NCBI GenBank assembly: GCA_021773435.1
Contig: JAJFKC010000016.1
Location: 1 to 64,000, forward strand
DNA: 64,000 nucleotides
Source of the DNA: Porticoccaceae bacterium
Lineage (GTDB): Bacteria; Pseudomonadota; Gammaproteobacteria; Pseudomonadales; Porticoccaceae
Direction of reading: 5' to 3'
Part shown: positions 49,008 through 58,903 of the stretch, piece after piece
Layout of the letters: each line of letters opens with the position of its first letter
How positions within the stretch are numbered: position 1 is the first letter of the stretch
Notes under the pieces: model-generated
What the model was told of the DNA's origin: nothing
Databases searched by the model: none
The model's input: the letters and a program-made list of their open reading frames with translations, nothing else
Position numbers and translations under genes: made by a program

Positions 49008-50099
49008 CTAATATACAATAATGCCCCGAATATTACGGCCTTCAACCAGGTCTTCAAAACCCTGGTGAACTTCGTCGATGCTGTAAGTGCGAGAGCACAT
49101 GCGGTCAAGATCCAGCTGTCCGGTTTCATAAAAGCCAAGCAATTTAGCGAAATCCACTTTAGCGTTAGTGCTGCCATAGATACAGCCGCAGACCTTTTTC
49201 GATGACAATGGCATTTCCAGCGCGCTGAATTTGTATTCATCCTGTGGCGCACCGGCACCGACCATGCAGCAGGTGCCGCCACGACGGGTAGAAGCGTAGG
49301 CCTGGGCGGCAACAGCCGGAAAGCCAATTACTTCAAAGGCATAGTCAACACCGATTCCGCCGGTGATTTCCATGATTTGCGCGACGGGGTCTTCATTAGC
49401 ATTTACTGTATGGGTGGCGCCAAAGTCGCGAGCTGCTTCCAGCTTAGCATCGTTTAAATCAACGGCGATTAAAGGGTTTGCGCCGGCAATTTTTGCTCCC
49501 TGCAGGGCTGACAAGCCAACACCACCACAGCCGAATATAGCGGCGCTGCTGCCGGGTTGTACTTTTGCGGTATTGAGTGCCGCGCCAGCACCGGTCATGA
49601 CGCCGCAGCCGACCAGGGCAGCGGCTTTAAGGTCATATTTTTTATCGATGGCGACCACGCACATTGAGGGGCAGACGACCTGCTCAGCCATATTGCCCAA
49701 AGCTGCAAAGGCACCGATGGGCTGACCGTCGAGTTTTACCCGGCTGCTACCATCGGGCTGCATCCCGCTAAAGAGATCCGTAGCGGTACAAAGCCATGGC
49801 TCCTGGTGCAGGCAAAAATAGCAATCACCACACATCGGGATAAAAGAAGTAATGACATGATCGCCAACTTTGACGTTGGTTACATTTTTGCCAATTTCTT
49901 CGACCACACCGGCGCCCTCATGGCCCAGCACAATTGGCATTGGCATGGGCAGCTTGGCATTGATAACGGACATGTCTGATTGACACAAGCCGGTAGCTGC
50001 CATTTTAATTCTGACTTCATCCGCCTTAGGTGGATCAAGCTCAACCTCTTTCACTGAATATTCGTTTTGCGCGGTTAATACAACTGCTTTTATTTTCAT
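49008..50099 (-). CDS. Zinc-dependent alcohol dehydrogenase (class III-like MDR)
   Basis: A 363-residue medium-chain dehydrogenase with the catalytic zinc ligands Cys39 (GLCQSD) and His60-Glu61 (VLGHEG), the structural cysteine set in CGDCYFCLHQEPWLC, the class III-like GCGVMTGAGAALNTA and the NAD motif GCGGVGLSALQG. The group includes glutathione/mycothiol-type formaldehyde and NDMA-dependent enzymes; the exact substrate is not clear. It is transcribed alone toward the shared terminator. Confidence 0.88.
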   Translation of the reverse strand: MKIKAVVLTAQNEYSVKEVELDPPKADEVRIKMAATGLCQSDMSVINAKLPMPMPIVLGHEGAGVVEEIGKNVTNVKVGDHVITSFIPMCGDCYFCLHQEPWLCTATDLFSGMQPDGSSRVKLDGQPIGAFAALGNMAEQVVCPSMCVVAIDKKYDLKAAALVGCGVMTGAGAALNTAKVQPGSSAAIFGCGGVGLSALQGAKIAGANPLIAVDLNDAKLEAARDFGATHTVNANEDPVAQIMEITGGIGVDYAFEVIGFPAVAAQAYASTRRGGTCCMVGAGAPQDEYKFSALEMPLSSKKVCGCIYGSTNAKVDFAKLLGFYETGQLDLDRMCSRTYSIDEVHQGFEDLVEGRNIRGIIVY

Positions 50100-50399
50100 G
50101 CCTTACCTCAATAAAATTTATGATATGGACGTATGCGAACTAATCGCAGGTGGAGTGGCTGCTTTCCCGACAGTAACACCGTGTAGTGGCAACGGATTGC
50201 TAGCGAGCACAGTTATCAGGGCCGCGAGAATCTAGCACGGGCGGGCAAATTTGTCAGCTCTAATCGCTTTCATTCCGAGGCCTTGAATTCGCCAGGTTTG
50301 GTTGACTGTGACTGATTTCGACTTGACTATTATCAAGCACAGCGGGAACAAAGCGGATTACAATAATGAGTTCTAACCAAAAGTATTATGGAGTAATAC
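50100..50399. other. Divergent intergenic region
   Basis: Three hundred bases between the alcohol dehydrogenase gene and a small plus-strand gene. Two TTGACT-like hexamers occur near 50310-50330 but no well-spaced -10 box is evident. No gene or repeat is recognised. Confidence 0.4.
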
Positions 50400-50621
50400 A
50401 TGTCTGGTGAATCGTTATTGGCAAAAACAATCGTGCTGGATGCACTGGACGCCGCCCAGAACCGTCCGGATATGGACAAGGACGCAATGGGTAGGGCTAT
50501 TATCCTGGCCGTCGTTGATCAATACCTGGGCTACCGGAGTGTCAAGGATGTTACCCAGGAACTTGAGTATCTCACTGAATCACTGGACGATGATGACCCG
50601 GTCGTGACTCGCGGTTGTTAG
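50400..50621 (+). CDS. Small acidic hypothetical protein
   Basis: A 73-residue protein (starting MSGESLLAKTIVLDALDAAQ) with a helical N-terminal half, LGYRSVKDVTQELEYLTESL, and an acidic end DDDDPV with a final Cys. I do not recognise a family. GGAG lies 6 bases before the ATG and codon usage looks ordinary, so I think the gene is real. It stands alone between a dehydrogenase gene and tRNA-Ser. Confidence 0.6.
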   Translation: MSGESLLAKTIVLDALDAAQNRPDMDKDAMGRAIILAVVDQYLGYRSVKDVTQELEYLTESLDDDDPVVTRGC

Positions 50622-50692
50622 CTTATTGACACCGCTGAGTTCAGTACGACTTCCCTGGGGATGCGTTGACCACCAAATCGTACCCAATCAAA

Positions 50693-50721
50693 TTGCGTTC
50701 ATGATTTTTCTTGTGTAGAGT
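50693..50721 (+). promoter_or_regulatory. Candidate promoter of tRNA-Ser
   Basis: TTGCGT (50693-50698) and TAGAGT (50716-50721) are 17 bases apart and followed by GC-rich TGCCGCC. The tRNA begins about 50 bases further on. Confidence 0.5.
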
Positions 50722-50773
50722 TGCCGCCTTTTTCCCCTGGCGCTAATAGGCGCAGGGCTGACGAAAAGACTAC

Positions 50774-50861
50774 GGTGAGGTGGCCGAGTGGCTGAAGGCG
50801 CTCGCCTGGAAAGCGTGTATACGGCAACGTATCGAGGGTTCGAATCCCTCCCTCACCGCCA
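50774..50861 (+). tRNA. tRNA-Ser (GGA)
   Basis: An 88-base class II tRNA with acceptor GGTGAGG/CCTCACC, anticodon GGA at 50808-50810, a long variable arm (GTGTATACGGCAACGTATC), T-arm GAGGGTTCGAATCCCTC, discriminator G and encoded CCA. Confidence 0.97.
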
Positions 50862-50891
50862 ACTAACCAAATCTTTAATGGGGCAGAAATA

Positions 50892-52253
50892 TTATAAAAG
50901 CCCTGTCGCGTGTTTGAGCCGTAGCGTCGCAAGCGTAGCATCAAATATTGCTTCACTATGATTATTGTGTGCCTGAACCCTTAGGTTCTCGGCATCAAGG
51001 ACTTCGGTGTTAACAATAAGCCCTGCCTGAAAACGGTTTTTGCTGGATATAAGATTTTCCTCAGCCTGCTCGGTTGCTACTGCTGTGATCTTGAGGCGTT
51101 GTTGGGCTGCTTGCCCAGCCAGCCAGGCCTTTCGGACTTGCAGTTTAATTAACCCAGCCAGTTCATCCTCCTGCGCTTTAGTGGCAGCAGCCCGACGCTG
51201 CAACTGCTGGCTTTTATATCGACTGCTACCTCCATCAAAGACATACCAGACCATGCTGACATTAGCAGCGAATATGTCTTCGTAGATATTTAGTCTACTG
51301 TCATGGTGGAAGTAGGTACCGCTGAGTCCTAGCTGTGGCTTGCTCGCAGACCTAGCCATCCGGGCATTGTGATCAAGCGCTTCAGAGCGATATTTTAACG
51401 TTTGTATATCGGCTCTCCTGGCCAAAGCTTGATGGCTTATATCTTCTAGCGGTAGGGTTTGTTCAGGTGAGCTTAGTTCTGGCGACATTGATTTTGGAGA
51501 CGTTGATCCTGGTGAGATGGAATCTGGCGAGCCTGGATTTGACTCGATCAGGGGATCGAGAGTGAATTCTGTATCCAGTGGCCGGTTAAGCAATCGATTG
51601 TAATTGGCTCTGGCCAACTGCAACCCATGTTTCGCTTGTAATAATTGCTGTCTGGCATTGGCCAGCGCCACATTTGCCGTCAACAGGTTGTTACGAGCCA
51701 CCAGGCCCTGGTTAAGCAGGTTCGTAACATCAGTTTGATGACCAGCGAGGCTTTTGACATGGCTTCTTGCAAGCCCCACTGCGCTTTTTGCCCTCAGTAC
51801 ATTGATATAGGCCTCAGCGACGGTAATTTTTACACGGCTAATCGTGTGTGAGGCATTTGCTCCACTGGCGGACTGCTGGGCTTCGGCAGCTTTGATATCG
51901 GCACTAATGCGCCCTCCGGTATATAACGGCAATGTGGTCGTTGCACTGTAATACAGGGTATCTTCTTCAAAGAAGGAGACCGAAAAAGGTAAGGAGTCAG
52001 TTAAAGTGGATTCAAACGTCGGTGGATTATCCAGTTTCAGATAATCGGCGGCTAGCACCAGGTTTGGTAAGCGACCGGCTTGCGCTCCGGCCAGCTGGGC
52101 ATCCGCTGCTCGTTGCTCTTCCTCTGCGGCTTTTATTTTGAAGTTGCCAGATAAAGCCAGTTGCCAGGCCTCCTGGAGAGTCTCGGCGTGAATTGTTGTC
52201 CCTATGCTGAGAAGTGCAAAAAGCAACAAGGCTCGATAATTTAAATGCATCAT
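50892..52253 (-). CDS. TolC-family outer membrane channel
   Basis: A 453-residue outer membrane efflux protein. The signal peptide (MMHLNYRALLLFALLSIGTT...) is cut after IHA. Two repeats of the OEP domain are visible, with ETLQEAWQLAL and AGRLPNLVLAADYL at the start and the second half from DISHQALARRADIQTLK. Between the halves lies an unusual Ser/Pro-rich spacer made of five in-frame 15-nt repeats. It is the last gene of the efflux cluster and likely the channel for the RND pump upstream. Confidence 0.88.
   Translation of the reverse strand: MMHLNYRALLLFALLSIGTTIHAETLQEAWQLALSGNFKIKAAEEEQRAADAQLAGAQAGRLPNLVLAADYLKLDNPPTFESTLTDSLPFSVSFFEEDTLYYSATTTLPLYTGGRISADIKAAEAQQSASGANASHTISRVKITVAEAYINVLRAKSAVGLARSHVKSLAGHQTDVTNLLNQGLVARNNLLTANVALANARQQLLQAKHGLQLARANYNRLLNRPLDTEFTLDPLIESNPGSPDSISPGSTSPKSMSPELSSPEQTLPLEDISHQALARRADIQTLKYRSEALDHNARMARSASKPQLGLSGTYFHHDSRLNIYEDIFAANVSMVWYVFDGGSSRYKSQQLQRRAAATKAQEDELAGLIKLQVRKAWLAGQAAQQRLKITAVATEQAEENLISSKNRFQAGLIVNTEVLDAENLRVQAHNNHSEAIFDATLATLRLKHATGLL
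51466..51540 (-). repeat. Five-copy 15-nt repeat inside the TolC-type gene
   Basis: Five 15-nt units (from GGTGAGCTTAGTTCT to GGCGAGCCTGGATTT on the plus strand) encode Ser-Pro pentapeptides such as SPGST, SPKSM and SPELS at the junction of the two channel halves. Confidence 0.8.
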
Positions 52254-52371
52254 TCTGTTCTAGTCATCCGACGGTTGATTGGCGTTTTTGTATGAAGCGT
52301 TTTATCAGCGCTTATTAAGTACGGAAAGAAACGTCGAATCAATTCCGTGACGGGAAAAATAAGTAGGTAGT

Positions 52372-54162
52372 TTAGGTGGGTATTAGAGCCAATAACCATG
52401 CCTGCAGGTCACTGGCTTTGGTGGGTTTATGAAGTAAATCCAGTCCGGACTGTTTTGCGGCAACAATAACTTGCGGGTCAGTTTCACCGGTTACCAGTAG
52501 TGCTGGTACGTGTTTATCGTCGGATTCTCTCATACCCTTAATCAGTTGTAGGCCATTTATTTGTCCGGGCAAACGATAATCGACAATCATGGCATCGACC
52601 GTGTTTTTGCCAGCTACGATGTTTTGAGCCTGTTCGGCATCTTGAGCGCAGTAGACAATGCAGTCCCAGGATTCGAGCAGAAGCTGCATACCTTCGCGTA
52701 CCTGTTCGGCATCCTCGACTACGAGAACAGATAGCGGGATGCTGACCTCAGATGCCATTGGTTCTTCTTCGGACTGCTCTGATAAAAATTTCTCCGGACG
52801 TTGACGTAGCGGTAGCGTCAGCGTAACTGTCGTGCCACGCCCAGGCTCAGATATTAGTTCTAATCGCAGGTCGAGTAGCTCAGTGAGGCCCCGCACGATA
52901 GTTAGGCCAAGTCCAAGGCCTTTGCTGCTGTCGCGCTCGGGATTATCAACTTGATAGAAATCATCGAAAATAAATTGCTGCTGATCGAGGGGAATGCCGA
53001 CGCCGGTGTCTTCGACACTTAATTTGATATGGTTTGAATCAGATATGCAGCGAATCGTTATACCACCAGTTTTAGTGTAAAAAATGGCATTAGCGACCAG
53101 GTTTAGCAGAATTCGGTGTAATAAGTCTGGATCGGTCTCTGTATGAAAATCACATTCATCAAAGTGCAACACCAGATTTTTCTCTATCGCGTCAGCTTCA
53201 CACTCATTTACTACTTGCAACACGATGTCCTTAACTTGAAATACGGAGGAATGTTTGGTGACTACCCCAGCTTCCAGTCGTGAGACGTCAAGCAAAGAAG
53301 CGAATAGCCCATCGAGAGCCTGAACACAGGTGTTTATATTTTGGGCGAGTTTTTTTGGTTTATTATCAGGCGGTTGAGTGGCCTGTTCCCGAATTAAAAG
53401 TTCAGAAAATATAGATAAGGCATGTAGTGGCTGACGGACATCGTGACCTGCGGAGGCGAGAAATTTGGATTTGGCCAAATTAGCGCGTTCAAGCTCTGAT
53501 TTTTGTTGTTCGAGTTCAAGCAGCAAGTTCTGGTTTGTAACATCGAGTTTGACCCGATCTCGAAAATCGATATTGATATTGCGTCCGACGATCACCATGA
53601 ATCCTGTTAACGCAAAGAAAAAAGCACCTGTGTAGGTATGGAAATCCTGTCCCAGGATAAATAGCGTCATACCCGAAGGGATAGTGACTGCAGGTACATA
53701 GAGATATAGCGCAGGTAAATAGACAGATAAGATAGCGGTTGGCACCATAATTATGCCAGCAAGCACCATGATTAGAATGGCCTGGTTACCCATATGGTCG
53801 GGGACAAAAAGAATATAAGAGCCAATACCCCAGGCGAAACCGCTTAAACTTGCAAATATGACAAATCGCCGCGCCCATGCATCTGTGGATATGGCATCTG
53901 TGGATATATTGCCGGTATTATTTATGTACTGTTTATATATTTTGTATCTGTAGGCTAATAAAGCAAGAGAGACCACGACCCAGAAACTGAGAAAAACTTT
54001 ATCAAGGTTGGGACTAAGAATAATTGCCAAGCCGATGACGGAGGCTGCATTATAAAAAAGCAGCCTTGGTAATTGGTCAAATATATATTTTGTTTGCGCG
54101 GCTTTGATTTCAACCTCAATGGTCGAAGAATCAGCAAGAGATATTTCAGATGAAGTAATCAT
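52372..54162 (-). CDS. Hybrid sensor histidine kinase / response regulator
   Basis: A 596-residue protein. The N-terminal 205 residues contain about six membrane helices with no known sensor name; a short coiled coil (NLLLELEQQKSELERANLAK) leads to the kinase. The phospho-accepting histidine is in ASAGHDVRQPLHAL near residue 241; the ATP domain has NLVANAIFYT, DTGVGIP and GLGLGLTIVRGL. A full receiver domain follows with Asp in MIVDYRLPG near 526 and the Thr/Lys pair (LLVTGE, LHKPT). It has no DNA-binding output, so it must signal to another protein. It lies between the RND pump and the TolC-type gene. A 15-nt duplication (53879-53908) encodes STDAI and STDAW. Confidence 0.9.
   Translation of the reverse strand: MITSSEISLADSSTIEVEIKAAQTKYIFDQLPRLLFYNAASVIGLAIILSPNLDKVFLSFWVVVSLALLAYRYKIYKQYINNTGNISTDAISTDAWARRFVIFASLSGFAWGIGSYILFVPDHMGNQAILIMVLAGIIMVPTAILSVYLPALYLYVPAVTIPSGMTLFILGQDFHTYTGAFFFALTGFMVIVGRNINIDFRDRVKLDVTNQNLLLELEQQKSELERANLAKSKFLASAGHDVRQPLHALSIFSELLIREQATQPPDNKPKKLAQNINTCVQALDGLFASLLDVSRLEAGVVTKHSSVFQVKDIVLQVVNECEADAIEKNLVLHFDECDFHTETDPDLLHRILLNLVANAIFYTKTGGITIRCISDSNHIKLSVEDTGVGIPLDQQQFIFDDFYQVDNPERDSSKGLGLGLTIVRGLTELLDLRLELISEPGRGTTVTLTLPLRQRPEKFLSEQSEEEPMASEVSIPLSVLVVEDAEQVREGMQLLLESWDCIVYCAQDAEQAQNIVAGKNTVDAMIVDYRLPGQINGLQLIKGMRESDDKHVPALLVTGETDPQVIVAAKQSGLDLLHKPTKASDLQAWLLALIPT
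53879..53908 (-). repeat. 15-nt duplication inside the histidine kinase gene
   Basis: GCATCTGTGGATATG is followed by GCATCTGTGGATATA, a near-exact in-frame duplication in a loop between membrane helices. Confidence 0.7.
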
Positions 54163-54288
54163 GGGACGTTATCTTTTTTGATAATACACCAAACCGTATT
54201 TAGGAACCGTTTCACATAGTTCAAGAGATTTAGAGGTAATAAACTCCTTACCAAATGAAGCACTGCTATCCGAATCTTTTTCCCTAAA

Positions 54289-57200
54289 TTAGACCGCGTT
54301 GGATTTCAGGGATTTACTCTCTTCATGCACCAAATGCTGATAAAACAGCACCGGCACCACGATAACGGTCAGGGCGGTGGACACGACTGTGCCGGATATC
54401 AGTGAAATCGCCAGGCCGCCAAATATCGGGTCGTTAATCATTACTGCACTGCCCAACATGGTCGATAAAGCAGTGAGTAAAATGGGCCGCAAGCGCAAAA
54501 GGGTGCCCTGTAGAATAGCATCGCGAACAGGTATGCCCTGGTCTCGATAATCGAGCACGAAGTCGATAATTAACAGTGAATTTCTCACCACAATGCCAGC
54601 CAGCGCAATAATGCCAATTGCGGACGTTGCGCTAAAGGCCTGGCCGAGCAGCCAGTGAGCCGGGAATATACCGATGATACCCAGGGGTATCGCTGACATC
54701 GCAATTAGAGGGATTTTGAAGGATTGATAATAAGCGGTGAGCAGGATGTAGATAAACACCACTGTCAAACCAAATGAACTGGACATGCCATTGACGGTAT
54801 CAAGTAAAAGTCGCAATTCGCCACCCCAGAGTAACTGATAGCCTTCGAGAGAATTAGGCGCCGATGGCTCCAGACCCAGATTGCCGGTGCGTAGCTGATT
54901 TCCGTTAGCGATCGCCAGGCCGTCGAGTTTATTGTTAAGCTCTATAACGGCGTATACCGGAGAAATCTGAGTCAGTTCACCTGCTACGTAAATCACTCGC
55001 TCATAATCTTTGTGAAAGATCGGTTTTTCCGCATTGACCAATGCTAGTTTGGTCAGTTCAGATAGGGGTATGGCGTCACCCTGTTGGTTGGAGATATACA
55101 TCATCGATAGATCGGCGGGTTCTACATTAAAACGCCGGGGCACATCCATGACGATGGGCACCGGGTTTTTCTCATCGGTGAGGTGGGCGCGACCTATCTC
55201 TTCGCTATCGAGAATTCTGCGTAGCAGGATGGCGACTTCAGTGGCGCTGACTCCCGCCAGGGAGGCTTTTTGTCGATCGACCGTAATTTGGTATTCGTGG
55301 GTGTCATCGGCAATCGAGTCGTAGACTTCGACCATGTCGTAGGTGTTTTCAAACTCCGCCTTTACGCGCTCGGCAGCGTCTGTCATGACCGCTAGATTCT
55401 GGCCGTGTATTTCGGCTAGCACTGTGGCCTGCATGGGTGGCCCGGGTGGGTCTTCGACTAATTGAATTAAACTGTTGGGATAGCGTTGTTCAATGGCCTC
55501 AATTTGTGGGCGCAGTTCGTAGACGATGTCGATAGAACTTTTGCTGCGCTGTTTTTTGTCGGTTAAATTGACGCGAATCTCTGCGTAGTGGGAGCCGCGT
55601 TTATTTCGTGTGCCCCGTAACAGGCCGTTAAAATCAATGACCCCCGATTGACCTACCCAGGCCTGATAATTGGTGACGTGTTCAGTAGCCCGTAGGACAA
55701 CACTGAGTTCGCGCACTACCCGATCAGTTATTTCGATCGGTGTAGTTTCAGGCATGGTCACGGCTATATTAAAGGTGTTTTTGTTGTCCCGCACAAGCAT
55801 GGTCACGGGAACGCCTAAAAAAGACTGAGGGCCGTTGACGCCTGCGGGGCGTATAAATTGCCAGGCCGATTGTAGAATGGCGAGCAAGATAGTGATGATG
55901 ATGAGTCCATAAACTACCTGGCGCAGTCCGCGCCTAGCCAGTAAGGGCACCAGTATTGATTGTAAAAAATTGGCTAGAGTAAATTCTTTAATCCCGGCTT
56001 TCGCCTCGCTGCTATTCTCTCCATTACCTAGCGCTAAATTAATGCCCAGCCGTTTTGCCTGTTGCATCCCTTCCTTGAGTCGTTCCTGCAAACGTAGTTG
56101 TTTACTCAGTTTTGAACCACTCTTCAGAGTGGCCGGGTCGAGCAATTTGTATGCCGCCCAGGGTGTCACGATGTAGGCAATCAACACCGATGCCAACATC
56201 GTAACCGGCACGTTAAATGCCAGGGGGTAAAAATACTGTCCGAGCATGCCTGTTAGAACAAACTGTGAAGCAAAGGCCAGCATAATGGCAAAGGTAGCCA
56301 GGTTGGTGGGATTGCCAATTTCATTGGTAGCCAAGATAGCGGCCTGGCGTTTGTCTCCGCCGTCGAGCTCCAAAAAGTGGCGATGGATATTTTCAACGAC
56401 CACAATAGCTCCATCGACGAGCATACCCAGAGACAGTATCAGCGCAAATAGTGTTACCCGGTTAATGGTTGGTCCAAACAAATAATCTGCACCCAGCGTG
56501 AGGGCCAAAATCAAAGGTACCGCAAACCCGACGATCAACGCTTCTTTCCAGCCGAGGAAAAAGATTGTGACGATGATAACGGCTATAACAGCAATCAGTA
56601 GATTTTGCATTAACAGGTTGACGGCATCATTGGCTTTTTTGCCATCGTCGCGGGTGATAACGACCTCAACATTGCGAGGAATAATGGTTTGCTTCATTAA
56701 TTCGATACGCGCTAATACCTCTTCGGCCATGACCACGGCATTGGTATTCGCTTTTTTGGCAACCGCAATGGTAACGGCAGGCATTTCTGGGTCGGAGCTA
56801 TCGCGCAAGCGTGCATCGTTAAAACGCTCATCTGCAAGGCCAAAGGCAAAACGGCTCAAGGTGTCCCGGTCGTGGACTGGGCCATCTGTGATTGTGGCGA
56901 TATCGGCAAGGTAAACAGGTTGTTGCTCCTGAAGACTGATAACAAGTCCCTTTAAATCATCGACATGGCTTAGCTGGCCCTTAAAGTAGATGTCGATGGC
57001 TTCGCCGTGGTTGACACTTGTCCCCACCGGGACCGATATATTGACAGCCTGAACGGCCTTGCGAATATGATCAAAGGAGATGCCGTGGGCTTTGGCTTTG
57101 CCTGGGTCGATTTCAATTCTAATCTGCCGATCACGACCGCCTTTCACATAGCTCGCTGAGACGGTTTTGATGCTGCGCAAGCGGAGTAATACTCTATCGG

Positions 57201-57693
57201 CAATGCGTTTTAGCGCATAATCGTCGTAATCTTGTGAGGCCAGAGTCACGGTGACGATGGGGACGTTATCGACATCGACACTTTTTATAATCGGCCGGGT
57301 GGCATCTGGCGGCAGGATCGCCAATTGGCCAATGACCTGATCGTAGAGCTTTACCAACGACAACTCTTTATTCGCTCCAACTTCGAACTGGACATTGATT
57401 ACGCCCATGGATGTCATTGCTGAGGAAAAGACATGGTCAACGCCAGAAATCTGTTTGACGACATTTTCCATGGGTTGAATGATGAGCTGTTCGACCTCCA
57501 GCGGAGACGCGCCAGGTAAACCGATAATAATATCCGCTCCGGGGACAACAATTTGGGGGTTTTCCTCCCTCGGTGTATAGGCTATACCCAGCACGCCGAG
57601 CAACAGACAGGCGAGCACAAATAAGCTAGTGATACGCGAGGTAACAAAAAAACTGGCTAAAAGCCCCGCTGGGTTGAGTCGGCCGTTACTCAC
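54289..57693 (-). CDS. RND efflux transporter permease
   Basis: A 1134-residue inner-membrane pump of the AcrB superfamily. Twelve membrane helices and two large periplasmic loops are expected; the first helix (SLFVLACLLLGVLGIAY) and the proton-relay helix with GMLVDGAIVVVENIHRH are clear. PGASPLEVEQLIIQPMEN and GADIIIGLPGASP belong to the porter domain. The protein is longer than AcrB (about 1050) owing to a charged cytoplasmic insertion in the middle (around residues 530-600). It lacks a recognisable substrate signature. Its ATG overlaps the stop of the adaptor gene as ATGA. Confidence 0.93.
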   Translation of the reverse strand: MSNGRLNPAGLLASFFVTSRITSLFVLACLLLGVLGIAYTPREENPQIVVPGADIIIGLPGASPLEVEQLIIQPMENVVKQISGVDHVFSSAMTSMGVINVQFEVGANKELSLVKLYDQVIGQLAILPPDATRPIIKSVDVDNVPIVTVTLASQDYDDYALKRIADRVLLRLRSIKTVSASYVKGGRDRQIRIEIDPGKAKAHGISFDHIRKAVQAVNISVPVGTSVNHGEAIDIYFKGQLSHVDDLKGLVISLQEQQPVYLADIATITDGPVHDRDTLSRFAFGLADERFNDARLRDSSDPEMPAVTIAVAKKANTNAVVMAEEVLARIELMKQTIIPRNVEVVITRDDGKKANDAVNLLMQNLLIAVIAVIIVTIFFLGWKEALIVGFAVPLILALTLGADYLFGPTINRVTLFALILSLGMLVDGAIVVVENIHRHFLELDGGDKRQAAILATNEIGNPTNLATFAIMLAFASQFVLTGMLGQYFYPLAFNVPVTMLASVLIAYIVTPWAAYKLLDPATLKSGSKLSKQLRLQERLKEGMQQAKRLGINLALGNGENSSEAKAGIKEFTLANFLQSILVPLLARRGLRQVVYGLIIITILLAILQSAWQFIRPAGVNGPQSFLGVPVTMLVRDNKNTFNIAVTMPETTPIEITDRVVRELSVVLRATEHVTNYQAWVGQSGVIDFNGLLRGTRNKRGSHYAEIRVNLTDKKQRSKSSIDIVYELRPQIEAIEQRYPNSLIQLVEDPPGPPMQATVLAEIHGQNLAVMTDAAERVKAEFENTYDMVEVYDSIADDTHEYQITVDRQKASLAGVSATEVAILLRRILDSEEIGRAHLTDEKNPVPIVMDVPRRFNVEPADLSMMYISNQQGDAIPLSELTKLALVNAEKPIFHKDYERVIYVAGELTQISPVYAVIELNNKLDGLAIANGNQLRTGNLGLEPSAPNSLEGYQLLWGGELRLLLDTVNGMSSSFGLTVVFIYILLTAYYQSFKIPLIAMSAIPLGIIGIFPAHWLLGQAFSATSAIGIIALAGIVVRNSLLIIDFVLDYRDQGIPVRDAILQGTLLRLRPILLTALSTMLGSAVMINDPIFGGLAISLISGTVVSTALTVIVVPVLFYQHLVHEESKSLKSNAV

Positions 57694-58856
57694 TGAGCTG
57701 TCTCTGCGCGGGCACCCACAGCCTCAACCGAAGCAGATCGCTCGGCCTGTATCAGGTCACCTTCTCTTATATTTGGCGGAACCTGTGCAACGATCACCTC
57801 TCCAGCGTTAAGGCCTGAGGCAATTTCTAATTGTCCCAGCCATTGCCGACGAATACGCAACCAGCGGAACCAGGCCTTGTTGTCTTTATCGATGATGTAC
57901 ACACCCTGTAGACCACCTTTATTGACCAAAGCCGAAGTCGGAATGGTAACATTCGCGCTGTTGCCAACCACAAAAGTGACGCTGCCAAACATGCCGGTAT
58001 ATAGCCCGGCACTATCGGGTAGTGCGATACTGACTTTAAAGCTTCGTGTGATTGGGTGGCCGGCATAAATTATTTGTGCGACGTTTGCCTCTATGGGTTC
58101 TGGGACATTGTCAATATCGAGAATGACTGTATCGTTGAGCTTAATATTCGCCAGCTGACTCTCGGCCACAAAAGTGTCGAACTTCAGGTTGTCTGTGGAC
58201 TCAATGGTCAGTAAGGGCAATCCCGGCGTGGCAAGACTACCCGCCTGTATATGTCGTTGGGTGACAATGCCGCTGACTGGGCTGCGAATTTGAGTGTACT
58301 GGCGCTGTCCATTTACAATCGCCAGCGCGGCCTTCGCGCTATGCAGGTTTTCCGTGGCGGTTGATTTTTGCAGTTGGGTTTTACGCACTTTTACGGCTGA
58401 AATACTGCCCTGCTCAAGTAAGGCGTCAAAACGCTCCAGATCAGCTGTGACATCGGTTAATACCGCTTGCGCAGCATCCACCGCAGCTCTGGCCTGGTTG
58501 ATGTTGTTATCCAGCTCTTCATCATCGAGCACTATGAGCAATTGCGCCTCGCTGATAGTGTCGCCTTCCTGCACAGTGACCTGGCGGATATAGCTGCTGA
58601 TACGGGAGGAGATATTGATGTTGCTATCAGCCACCACCGAGCCGATGACTGTGTATCGTTCGGCAAGATTTTCTTTTTGTACGGTTATAACCCTGGCTTT
58701 CCAGGTGTTTGGATTCGCAACTTGCTCGCTGGAGTTATCATCGCAAGCGGTTAGTGCGGCGAGTAATGTTGTAAGGGATATGACAAGCGCCGAGAAGCCC
58801 AACGACCCCTTAGTTGGTTTTATCACAGACTGTCTTTGGAGTATTTTTCTTTTCAT
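57690..58856 (-). CDS. RND efflux periplasmic adaptor, lipoprotein
   Basis: A 388-residue membrane fusion protein. The lipobox LTAC with Asp at position +2 after the cysteine predicts retention in the inner membrane. The adaptor layout is present: VIGSVVADSNINISSRISSYI (lipoyl), a helical hairpin (NQARAAVDAAQAVLTDVTADLERF), QIRSPVSGIVTQRHIQAGSLATPG and a C-terminal barrel with QVPPNIREGD. It joins the pump to the TolC-type channel. Confidence 0.93.
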   Translation of the reverse strand: MKRKILQRQSVIKPTKGSLGFSALVISLTTLLAALTACDDNSSEQVANPNTWKARVITVQKENLAERYTVIGSVVADSNINISSRISSYIRQVTVQEGDTISEAQLLIVLDDEELDNNINQARAAVDAAQAVLTDVTADLERFDALLEQGSISAVKVRKTQLQKSTATENLHSAKAALAIVNGQRQYTQIRSPVSGIVTQRHIQAGSLATPGLPLLTIESTDNLKFDTFVAESQLANIKLNDTVILDIDNVPEPIEANVAQIIYAGHPITRSFKVSIALPDSAGLYTGMFGSVTFVVGNSANVTIPTSALVNKGGLQGVYIIDKDNKAWFRWLRIRRQWLGQLEIASGLNAGEVIVAQVPPNIREGDLIQAERSASVEAVGARAETAQ

Positions 58857-58903
58857 ACTATTGTGCTTATTAGTAATTTATTAAGGATTTTTAGATGAGG
58901 ATT

